Shown: positions 1 through 5,828 of the stretch, piece after piece
How positions within the stretch are numbered: position 1 is the stretch's first letter
How the letters are laid out: every line of letters starts with the position of its first letter
Source: Actinomycetes bacterium
GTDB lineage: Bacteria > Actinomycetota > Acidimicrobiia > Acidimicrobiales > RAAP-2
Direction of reading: 5' to 3'
Length of the DNA stretch: 6,175 nucleotides
Assembly (NCBI GenBank): GCA_021791615.1
Contig: JAJYWG010000420.1
Coordinates: 1 to 6,175, forward strand
Position numbers and translations under genes: made by a program
Notes under the pieces: model-generated
The model's database searches: none
What the model saw: the letters and a program-made list of their open reading frames with translations, nothing else
What the model was told of the DNA's origin: nothing

Positions 1-33
1 GTCCGCTCGTGGAAGCTGGCCAAGGTGAGGTGA
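1..33 (+). CDS. Possible C-terminal tail of a gene entering from the left edge
   Basis: Frame 1 is open from the first base to a TGA at 31-33 and would end a protein in VRSWKLAKVR, a basic tail of the kind often seen at a C-terminus. Ten codons are too few for any family call, and the frame could be open by chance. Nothing else was recognised between here and the next gene end at 146, apart from a small 5-bp hairpin at 81-94. Confidence 0.2.
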   Translation, partial: VRSWKLAKVR

Positions 34-145
34 GGAGGGCAAGTACGTATCTCTGGGCCGTCGCCTGACCAGCGGGAACCGCGCCGCTTGGCGCCCCCCG
101 ACCACACAGGTCCGCCGGGCCGACGTGCGCCAGAACGCCGGGTAG

Positions 146-424
146 TCAGTCAGTGGTCCCCTGTCCCGCTCCTACCCACAGGAGGTCTACCCTCTCCGAC
201 TCGTGGTCGTGCACGTAGACGACCGTGACTGTCGTGCCGGGGATGACAACGATGCGGACTTCGGTGGGCTCACCTTCGTGGGGGAGCATCGGGACGGAGG
301 GAGCGGCCCAGCCTCGCATGTTGAGCTCCGTCGCTATCCAGAAGGTGACGGTGACGCACAAGCTGCCTTCTGGATGCTCTCGGACTGCCCACTCGTAGAG
401 AGCGTCAATGTTCCCGAGGGGCAC
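146..424 (-). CDS. Small RelE/ParE-like protein, putative toxin of a TA pair
   Basis: This is a 92-residue protein starting with GTG at 424. It begins two bases after the TGA (427-429) of the upstream gene and has no obvious ribosome site of its own, so translation is probably coupled. The predicted layout is two helices (about residues 7-18 and 23-36) followed by three strands: VRIVVIP (56-62), TTVTVVYVHD (64-73) and VDLLWVG (79-85). That order is what is left of the RelE/ParE fold, whose members are ribosome-dependent RNases or gyrase inhibitors about 85-100 residues long. No clear catalytic residues can be named. The toxin role is inferred from the fold pattern and from the antitoxin-like partner upstream. 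It could instead be an uncharacterised accessory protein. Confidence 0.6.
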   Translation of the reverse strand: MPLGNIDALYEWAVREHPEGSLCVTVTFWIATELNMRGWAAPSVPMLPHEGEPTEVRIVVIPGTTVTVVYVHDHESERVDLLWVGAGQGTTD

Positions 425-426
425 TG

Positions 427-747
427 TCAGGCAGTGCGGCGCCCCGGCGACTCGGCCGCAATTGCCCGGCGCCGCTCTGACAGCATCCTGAGAAACGCTT
501 CGTCCCCTCGCGCTCGCCGCGCCGCGGTCTCGCTCCGCTCATACCAGGAAAGCACCAACCTCTCGACGGCATGGTGGTCTCCCGCAAGCCATGCCTGCGT
601 CGCCGTCCTCCCGCCAAGCTCCTCGTAAGCAGAGAAGTTCCACCACTCGGTGGCATCGCGGGAAGACAGCCCAATTCGTCCGAGGATCTCGTTGACGGCT
701 GCGGCCCGTCGATTGAGCTCTCGCGGGTCCGAATCAGAGAACGGCAC
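427..747 (-). CDS. MbcA/ParS/DUF2384-like putative antitoxin
   Basis: This is a 106-residue protein with a GTG start at 747, first gene of a two-gene operon. Residues about 34-70 carry the pattern of the MbcA/ParS toxin-binding (DUF2384) domain: a tryptophan pair (W35-W36), Y41, the turn LGGRT at 44-48, WLAGD at 53-57, then a helix with V61, L64 and W68. In known systems this domain binds and blocks a partner toxin, usually of the RES family, and often represses its own promoter. The N-terminal ~30 residues are too short for a full Xre helix-turn-helix. The C-terminus (75-104) is a very basic helix that could touch nucleic acid. The downstream partner is not a RES protein, which is unusual. 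The coding call is firm; the antitoxin role is inferred from the motif and the operon layout. Confidence 0.65.
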   Translation of the reverse strand: MPFSDSDPRELNRRAAAVNEILGRIGLSSRDATEWWNFSAYEELGGRTATQAWLAGDHHAVERLVLSWYERSETAARRARGDEAFLRMLSERRRAIAAESPGRRTA

Positions 748-750
748 AGT

Positions 751-783
751 CTCAGGCTACCTCAGGGCCGGCGCTGTGCCGGC
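751..783. promoter_or_regulatory. Repeat and dyad cluster, possible operator
   Basis: The hexamer ctcagg occurs twice with 10-base periodicity (751-756 and 761-766), about one helical turn apart and overlapping the putative -10. It is followed directly by a dyad, gccggc (767-772), loop gctgt, gccggc (778-783). Such an arrangement upstream of an antitoxin gene suits autoregulation. This is inferred from position only, and GC-rich DNA produces gccggc often. Confidence 0.3.
754..759 (-). promoter_or_regulatory. Leaderless -10 element for the antitoxin operon
   Basis: On the minus strand the hexamer TAGCCT matches the actinobacterial -10 consensus TANNNT. Six bases separate it from the GTG at 747-745, so transcription would start at about the first base of the start codon. 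There is no Shine-Dalgarno sequence, which agrees with a leaderless mRNA. No convincing -35 was found. The direct repeat ctcagg (751-756 and 761-766) overlaps and flanks this element. Confidence 0.5.
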
Positions 784-1023
784 GGATCGACGGCACAGCT
801 TTCGAGTGGTGGGCCGAAAACGACCTCGGCACTGTCGTGCTCCGCGACATGAAGGTCTACACCAGATGGGCCGACAGCAGGAAAGTCTGCGCAACGATCG
901 AGGTCGGTCGACCGCTTCCCGCAGAGGCGCGGGCACTGCGCTCTCTCGCGACTTCTGTTGCGGGGCCAGCCGTCATCGCCGTCACCGTTAGAGGTTCCAG
1001 AGAGCCTATTCGGCAGCCCCTGA
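776..1023 (+). pseudogene. Small unrecognised gene, apparently frameshifted at both ends
   Basis: The frame with codons at 786, 789 and onward reads like protein (for example FEWWAENDLG, VCATIEVGRPLP, AEARALRSLA) and has high G/C at third positions from 786 to about 950. It has no normal start before the GTG at 837, and no stop near the terminator that follows. Two single-base changes would repair it. Skipping one G at 785 joins it to a GTG at 776. Removing one C from the run at 1017-1020 puts it in frame with the TGA at 1021-1023. The result would be about 81 residues, ending 30 bases before the hairpin at 1054. No family was recognised. Alternatives are an intact gene starting at GTG 837 or ATG 849 with a longer C-terminus, or noncoding DNA. 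Confidence 0.33.
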
Positions 1024-1053
1024 GGTGCCCCCTACCGCTCAAAGCGTGCCAGC

Positions 1054-1093
1054 CCGGCACCGTCCCCGACCGCCGGGCCGGGGACGGTGCCGG
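1054..1093 (+). terminator. 15-bp perfect GC-rich hairpin, likely terminator
   Basis: The arm ccggcaccgtccccg (1054-1068) and its exact reverse complement (1079-1093) are separated by a 10-base loop. A bulged C then allows two more pairs (1051-1052 with 1094-1095). The following bases (ctgttcgctcttc) are only mildly T-rich, as in many actinobacterial terminators. It lies between the damaged plus-strand ORF and the promoter of the gene at 1130, so it would isolate the two transcripts. Confidence 0.65.
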
Positions 1094-1117
1094 CTGTTCG
1101 CTCTTCACCGCAAATCG

Positions 1118-1123
1118 TAGACT
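1118..1123 (+). promoter_or_regulatory. Leaderless -10 element for the 189-codon gene
   Basis: TAGACT matches TANNNT, and exactly six bases (tgggcc) lie between it and the GTG at 1130, the same spacing as at the antitoxin gene. Transcription would begin at the start codon. The TAG within it is also the in-frame stop that limits the ORF upstream, so no earlier start is possible. No clear -35 is visible. Confidence 0.5.
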
Positions 1124-1129
1124 TGGGCC

Positions 1130-1699
1130 GTGTTGTCGAAGGTCCGTGGGTTCGCCCAGTGGGCGAACGAGCGTCTGGAATGGCGCCGAGATCCCCGGTC
1201 CGCATCGGCGGCAAGCGCCAGGCAGGTCCAGGATGCGTTCAGAGCCACGGCGACGCCGCTCTACGGCCTGCCGGCCAGCGTCCAATGCAGACGCAGCATC
1301 AGCTACGGCAGCGAGGTCGCGATGTGGGGGCCTATTCCGGTGGGTGGCGAGCAGATCGTGCGCTTCGGGCTCACCCATGAGATGGCCGGCGGCGGCGAGC
1401 TCACGGTTGATTCCGAGGTCGAACGTCCCATCGACTTCGTGGAGCAGTCCATCCTCCTCCAGACGCGCTTTGCTGACTCTGGCCAGCACGTGACCGTCCA
1501 GAGGACCTGTGAGGTCGAAGTGGACGATCAGCCTCGTGACGCTCGCATGTACCTGCCGTGGGAGGCGGCGGATCCGACGGACTGGGCCTGCGTGGTGCCA
1601 CTGCCCGGGGTGGTGCTCCGGGTCAAGGCCCACGCGTTTCCGCTGTCCCATCTCCGCCTCGTCCGTGTCACTGACCCGAGCCGCTACCTCGCTGGCTGA
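1130..1699 (+). CDS. Hypothetical protein, 189 residues, beta-rich
   Basis: The family is not recognised. The start is GTG at 1130, since an in-frame TAG at 1118 excludes anything earlier and a TANNNT element sits six bases ahead. The frame keeps strong third-position G/C throughout, and the opposing 284-codon open frame at 857-1711 looks like its antisense shadow. Residues 3-45 are helical and charged (KVRGFAQWANERLEW). From about residue 55 the chain appears mostly beta, with alternating hydrophobic segments (GELTVDSEVE at 89-98, HVTVQRTCEVEV at 120-131, ACVVPLPGVVLRVKAH at 153-168). There is no signal peptide or membrane segment, so it is probably cytosolic. It stands alone, with a strong hairpin before it and a convergent helicase gene after it. 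It resembles the many small orphan proteins of actinobacterial accessory regions. Confidence 0.75.
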   Translation: MLSKVRGFAQWANERLEWRRDPRSASAASARQVQDAFRATATPLYGLPASVQCRRSISYGSEVAMWGPIPVGGEQIVRFGLTHEMAGGGELTVDSEVERPIDFVEQSILLQTRFADSGQHVTVQRTCEVEVDDQPRDARMYLPWEAADPTDWACVVPLPGVVLRVKAHAFPLSHLRLVRVTDPSRYLAG

Positions 1700-1708
1700 G
1701 GGCACCGT

Positions 1709-1770
1709 CACCTACCGGGTGTCCCCGAACGTCGGTCGCTCCGACAACACCACCTACCGCCGGTGGTAGG
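1709..1770. terminator. Small hairpins in the convergent gap, possible bidirectional terminator
   Basis: The 131-base gap between the two convergent genes holds no ORF worth calling. It contains cctacc (1753-1758), a loop gccggt, and ggtagg (1765-1770), followed by acacgctcttt. A second stem is gtcgg/ccgac (1731-1735 with 1741-1745). The octamer cacctacc occurs at 1709-1716 and 1751-1758, so either copy could pair with the ggtagg. The stems are short, and a terminator role rests mainly on position between two stop codons. Confidence 0.35.
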
Positions 1771-1830
1771 ACACGCTCTTTCGCGTCTCGCCATCGGCGC
1801 GACGAACCGCGATAGCTGCCGGGTCTTCCT

Positions 1831-4800
1831 CTACGCCAAGGCCCGTTCGATGACAGCGAGGATCTCGTCCCCGTAACGCTCGAGCCGGATCGGCCCTATC
1901 CCGCGACACCGTCCGAGTTGGCTCAACGAAGTCGGTGCCGCCATCGCCACGCCTTTCAGTTCGACATCGTTCAATACGACGTAGGCCGGCACCTTGTCTG
2001 CTCTGGCGGTCTCGCTCCGCCACTCACGCAGCGCCTGCTCCAATCGCTCACCTTCAGGCGACAGCTCGCCGCCCGCAACTGGGGCCGCAAGAGTCACGAG
2101 GCTTCCCTCGACCCGCACGTCGGTGCCGTAGCTGATCTCGGTCCGCATCGCGCCCATCCGTACGAGTGCACCGCCTTGACGGAGCTCGACGACACGCGCG
2201 TGTTGGCCGCCGACTTCAAGTTCGAGACCGATAGCGGCTTCGACCCGGATCGGAGATCGCGGAGGTCGCCCGACTCGTCGCCGGCTTCGAGGTCCGACGA
2301 CCGATGGCGTGGCACTCCGCCGCCTCTCCCGTCGCTGTGTCGTCGCAACCGATCCATGGTGCGCCTTGTAGGTGGCCTCCCGGTCGGCTTTGCGGACATC
2401 TGCGATCGTCTGCGCTCGGGGACGAGAGCCGTCAAGTTCGGCCAGGAAGGGCGACGGCGCCTCTTCGTCGTAGATGACGGCCACTTGCAGGCTGGCTCGG
2501 GTAAGAGCGACGTGGAAGACCCGTCGCTCTTCCTCTTCGTCCTCCGCCCGCCGGTGCGGGAAGAGTCCCTCGGTCACGCCGAAGACGACTACCCGTGGCC
2601 ACTCCTTGCCCTTGATCTTGTGGACCGTCGACAGCACCACCGCCGACCCAGGGAGTCGTCGTTGGGTCAACATCCCGGTGATCCAGGACTCGAAGGTGGC
2701 GATGTCGGGATGCAGGGGCGCCACCATCTCCAGTGCCAGGAGGTCGTCGGCGTGAGTGGAACGGTCCACCTCCCCTCGAGAGCCGTCGAGCTCGTCCATC
2801 GAAGCCCCGAGCCCGACCCAAAGGCGCACCCTCCGCAGTGCTTCCGCGGTGCTTCGTGCGCCAGCCACGTGTTCGAGGTCCTTGGCGTAGGACACGAGCC
2901 TGCCGGCGTCCTCACCGCTTAAGCGGCTGGCCAGCCTCCGGATGTCGGACACCGAGGTGTGAGGTCGCTTCGTCAGCATCTCGGCCACGTTGCGGGAGAT
3001 CTTGCGGGAGGGCCGGTGGACGGTCTCCACGATGTCCGCACGCGCTATGAGGTCGGGGTGCTGGGCGATGCGTAAGTACGCGAGCGCGGTGCGCATACCG
3101 GTGCGCTTCAGGATCGCCGACCCGAGCGTGGAGACGACGGCCACGCCGGCCTCCAGGCACGCCACCTGGACCGGCAACAAGGCCGAGTTCACCCGGGCGA
3201 GGACAGCCACGTCGTCGGGCGTCGTCCCACCGGCGAGCCAGTCCTTGACGATGTCGAGCGCTACGTGTGCGAGCTTCTCGCCTTTTGCACCGACAGCGGT
3301 GACCGGACCCATTGCGGCGAGCGCTCCGGATGTGGAGGGCCTGGGATCTGAGCGCCCCTCGGGGCTGACGATCCGTTTCTGCAGCCGTTCCTTGTTGTAT
3401 GAGAGAAGGTGACGGGCCGCCTCCACTACCGCAGGCGGGCAGCGGTAGTTCACCTCCAAGGCATGGGAACCCGCACCGGGAAAGTAACGGTCGAAGCCCA
3501 TGAGGAAGGTCGGGGTGGCACCCGAGTACCCATAGATCACTTGGTCGTCGTCGCCGACCCCGAAGCAGTCGTAGCCCGGGGCGCACAACAGGCGGATGAG
3601 GAGCAGGTGGGCGGGCTTGAGGTCCTGGAACTCGTCGACGAGCATCCGCCGGCATGAGCGTTGCCCTTCGGACCTGGCGGCCGGGTCGGAGACCAGGATC
3701 TCGATGGCCCGGTAGATCTGCTCGTCGAAGTCGAGCGCCCGCCGCCGGCGCAGCTCCACCCGATAGGTCTCGAACCCCTCGGCGAGGCCTGAGGCGTCGG
3801 GGATCACCGCTTCCACTTCGTTCGGCGAGGCGAGCCCTAGGCGGACGGCAGACAGCGCGTCGATGAAGGGAACCACGGTGTCGGCATTAGCCTTATGGCG
3901 CACTGGGAAGACCTCTTCGACGAGGTCACGGACGCCCGACTCGTCGAGGGTGTCACGGCGACCATCGCCGCCCAGCTCGTTGCACACCCACAGGCCCAAC
4001 GAGTTGAGGGTCCGGATGTTCGGGCCGTCCCGGGAAACGAAGCGACTGCAGCGCTGCTTCATCTCGTCGGCCGCCTCCTTGTTGTAGGCGAGGGCGGTGA
4101 TGGTCGAGGGATGGACGTGGCGGTCGACGACGAGATGGCGGAGTCGCTCGGTCAGCACCCGGGTCTTTCCTGAGCCCGCTGGCGCCACGACCCGAGCCGC
4201 GCCGAAGCGGTGGGCGACGGCGGCCAGCTGGTCGGGCGCAAGTTCGGCGGAAGGCGATCGGTGTTCCGCAATGGGGAGACGCCCGAATTCCGCACTCCAT
4301 CGGTGGACCACCGGCGTCCGTGTCGGTAGATCCGGTGGGTCTGCGGGACCGCCGTCCACGTAGACGGCCGTCCCGTCGGACAAGAGGAGGTCGGCTTGAC
4401 CGCCTTCGCGAACACCCCGGGCAGCCATTCGCTTGGCGACCTTGCGGGCGTGCCACCAAATGAGCCGGCCAGAGCGGGCGTCATAGGTATTGGTCCACAC
4501 CAGGAACTGGAGCCGCTCCAGGGGGAACTGAAACGAGGGGTCGAGGGAGAAGACCGGTCCCCCGAAGAGCTCGGGCGTTCGAAGCGCCGCCGGGTCGCAC
4601 GCAAGCTCAATCACCACCGGCTCGCGGGTGAGCCACGCTGTGTGGAGCCGGCTAAGGATCGCTGCGGGCGCGGCGAGCACTCGGTTGTCGATCACTACCC
4701 GCTCGGCATTCTCGAAGTTGGCGGGCGCGTTCTGCTCACTCAGCACGACGACGCCGCGGCCCAGCGCGGGCGGACCGACCATCTGCCGACGATAACGGGC

Positions 4801-4872
4801 TGGAGTCACCCACAGGAGCAACCAACCACCATCGCGTCTGGACTGGGCCAGGACTAGGCCGAGCGGAAGCAA
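1831..4872 (-). CDS. UvrD/Rep-type SF1 DNA helicase with C-terminal HRDC domain
   Basis: This is a 1013-residue ATP-dependent DNA helicase with the SF1A motifs in order: Q-motif region LAPDQ (211-215), Walker A PAGSGKT (231-237), motif Ia AYNKEAADEM (262-271), Ib RTLNSLG (287-293), Walker B VDEFQD (412-417), III GDDDQVIYGYSGA (440-452), IV VNYRCPP (474-480), V STVHKIKGKEW (748-758) and VI EERRVFHVALTRA (781-793). Motif V has KGKEW where KGLEW/F is usual, and motif VI has H787 where Y is usual. A basic linker (840-875) and a beta-rich segment (876-930) lead to an HRDC-like nucleic-acid-binding domain (about 940-1013). Residues 1-208 are a domain I do not recognise. The TTG start at 4872 has no good ribosome site, and the frame is open back to a TAA at 4924-4926, so the true N-terminus is doubtful. 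It probably works with the NERD nuclease upstream. Confidence 0.93.
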   Translation of the reverse strand: MLPLGLVLAQSRRDGGWLLLWVTPARYRRQMVGPPALGRGVVVLSEQNAPANFENAERVVIDNRVLAAPAAILSRLHTAWLTREPVVIELACDPAALRTPELFGGPVFSLDPSFQFPLERLQFLVWTNTYDARSGRLIWWHARKVAKRMAARGVREGGQADLLLSDGTAVYVDGGPADPPDLPTRTPVVHRWSAEFGRLPIAEHRSPSAELAPDQLAAVAHRFGAARVVAPAGSGKTRVLTERLRHLVVDRHVHPSTITALAYNKEAADEMKQRCSRFVSRDGPNIRTLNSLGLWVCNELGGDGRRDTLDESGVRDLVEEVFPVRHKANADTVVPFIDALSAVRLGLASPNEVEAVIPDASGLAEGFETYRVELRRRRALDFDEQIYRAIEILVSDPAARSEGQRSCRRMLVDEFQDLKPAHLLLIRLLCAPGYDCFGVGDDDQVIYGYSGATPTFLMGFDRYFPGAGSHALEVNYRCPPAVVEAARHLLSYNKERLQKRIVSPEGRSDPRPSTSGALAAMGPVTAVGAKGEKLAHVALDIVKDWLAGGTTPDDVAVLARVNSALLPVQVACLEAGVAVVSTLGSAILKRTGMRTALAYLRIAQHPDLIARADIVETVHRPSRKISRNVAEMLTKRPHTSVSDIRRLASRLSGEDAGRLVSYAKDLEHVAGARSTAEALRRVRLWVGLGASMDELDGSRGEVDRSTHADDLLALEMVAPLHPDIATFESWITGMLTQRRLPGSAVVLSTVHKIKGKEWPRVVVFGVTEGLFPHRRAEDEEEERRVFHVALTRASLQVAVIYDEEAPSPFLAELDGSRPRAQTIADVRKADREATYKAHHGSVATTQRRERRRSATPSVVGPRSRRRVGRPPRSPIRVEAAIGLELEVGGQHARVVELRQGGALVRMGAMRTEISYGTDVRVEGSLVTLAAPVAGGELSPEGERLEQALREWRSETARADKVPAYVVLNDVELKGVAMAAPTSLSQLGRCRGIGPIRLERYGDEILAVIERALA

Positions 4873-4923
4873 ACCCCACTGACCGGTCGGCGCCTGGCAG
4901 GGTCGGCGCGCCCCCGCGGAGCG

Positions 4924-5058
4924 TTATGCGGGTGAACCGACATCCTGGGCTCGACTGCCACATACCGTTCGCCCGCGTGCTCTGCCGAGGGTGTCCTCTG
5001 ACGCCGGTTCGTCGCGCACGCACACCACCTCGAAGGTGAAGTAGCGCCTGCCAGTCAC
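4924..5058 (-). CDS. 44-codon ORF, probable detached N-terminus of the helicase
   Basis: This ORF runs from GTG at 5058 to TAA at 4924-4926. Its start overlaps the stop of the nuclease gene by one base (TAGTG), the classic layout for translational coupling. It is in the same frame as the helicase, which opens 51 bases beyond the TAA. The first 25 codons (RRYFTFEVVCVRDEP and on) have strongly G/C third positions. After about 4984 this bias is lost in its own frame and appears in the +1 frame (GERYVAVEPRMSVHPHNAP), returning to the helicase frame near 4900-4870. Two compensating single-base shifts in the ccc and ggggg runs (minus-strand sense) at about 4990 and 4915 would explain this. The whole would then be one helicase of about 1075 residues. 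It could instead be a real small coupled protein. Confidence 0.45.
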   Translation of the reverse strand: MTGRRYFTFEVVCVRDEPASEDTLGRARGRTVCGSRAQDVGSPA

Positions 5059-5828
5059 TACCGCTCTGGAAGCGCCTCACGAAGGTTGTGGGCGATAGCG
5101 ACGATCTGCTCTTGGCTGAGCGGTCCCGGCGCCTTGATGAGCTTGGTGAGCATCCTCGGCGGGCTGATCCAGACACGGTCATGCCGCACCGGCTTCCTGC
5201 GCAAGAGAAGCTTGGCGTCCCAGTCCCCCTCGACGAAGACAAGCGCCGGAAAGATCGGGACGGACAAGTCGTTGATGATCTGTGCCACCGGGATCACCTG
5301 TCCGTAGATGGCGTCGATGGCGTCCGTCCGATCTGCGCCGCCAACATAGAGACGCATCTCAGGGCTGAAAAGGGAGCGTGAGCGGTAGGAGATCCGGCCC
5401 GTCCACTTCTTGGCGTCAATGAGCCACACTCCCGACGAGGCAACGACCAGAAAGTCAATGTTCGCCGGGCTGTTGGGGACCGAGCGGTCGGTAAGCACTA
5501 TCTGGTCGTTGGTCAGCTCTTCCGCAAGCGTGAGGCTCAGCAGGTACTCGCCGGCCGCTCCCAGTTGCCATGTGCGCTTACCGCGCCTCTTCTTTGCGGC
5601 GTCGCGCAACGTCGACGTGCCGCCCACGTGGTTTTCAAGACGCTCGGGGGCGCCGCTCTCAGACTCAACGAAGCGGGGCCAGCAGGCTGCACAAACCACC
5701 TTCCGTCCCGGCGGGGCGCTCGGGTTGTGCCACCCCTCGGCTTTCGGCGGAATCTCCCCACCGCACTGACGGCAGCGCCCGCCGAAAGCAAGGGGCTTGA
5801 AAGACCAGCCGGTCAGTTGCGCAGCCAT
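5058..5828 (-). CDS. NERD-domain nuclease with N-terminal zinc ribbon
   Basis: This is a 256-residue protein. The ATG at 5828 is chosen over an upstream frame extension to 6074 because AAGGGGAGG ends six bases before it and the extension is not protein-like. Residues 19-49 hold two cysteine pairs (CRQC at 19-22, CAAC at 46-49) expected to bind one zinc. Residues about 87-200 are a nuclease-related (NERD) domain of the PD-(D/E)xK fold: LGAAGE with E94, NIDFLVV with D125, and WLIDAKKW with D138 and K140, all catalytic positions present. NERD domains are predicted DNA nucleases and are often joined to helicase, kinase or topoisomerase parts. Here the helicase is in the next gene, coupled through an overlapping TAGTG. 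There is no membrane segment, so it is probably cytosolic. DNA cleavage in defence or repair is inferred, not shown. Confidence 0.88.
   Translation of the reverse strand: MAAQLTGWSFKPLAFGGRCRQCGGEIPPKAEGWHNPSAPPGRKVVCAACWPRFVESESGAPERLENHVGGTSTLRDAAKKRRGKRTWQLGAAGEYLLSLTLAEELTNDQIVLTDRSVPNSPANIDFLVVASSGVWLIDAKKWTGRISYRSRSLFSPEMRLYVGGADRTDAIDAIYGQVIPVAQIINDLSVPIFPALVFVEGDWDAKLLLRRKPVRHDRVWISPPRMLTKLIKAPGPLSQEQIVAIAHNLREALPER

Noticed and set aside
81..94. Hairpin gcgcc-gctt-ggcgc downstream of the RelE-like gene, as a terminator
   Set aside because: The stem is only 5 bp and there is no T tract on the minus strand. Such stems are common by chance at this GC content.
160..176. Helicase residues around D161-D173 (coordinates here are protein residues) as a second nuclease active site
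   Set aside because: No lysine follows in a (D/E)xK arrangement, so a catalytic site cannot be supported from the sequence.
857..1711. 284-codon open frame on the minus strand
   Set aside because: It is in antisense register with the convincing plus-strand gene at 1130-1699. Its translation is rich in R, P and H with no ordered hydrophobic pattern, and it runs through the 15-bp terminator hairpin. It is treated as a GC-driven shadow.
1918..2922. 334-codon plus-strand open frame
   Set aside because: It lies wholly antisense to the helicase motif V/VI and HRDC region, and its composition is typical of a shadow frame.
2912..3655. 247-codon minus-strand open frame
   Set aside because: It overlaps the helicase in another frame across motifs II-IV, and its arginine/proline-rich translation has no recognisable motif.
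4736..5242. 168-codon minus-strand open frame spanning the nuclease-helicase junction
   Set aside because: It is serine/arginine-rich and overlaps both real genes out of frame. It does not carry the third-position G/C bias seen in the other two frames at 4870-5058.
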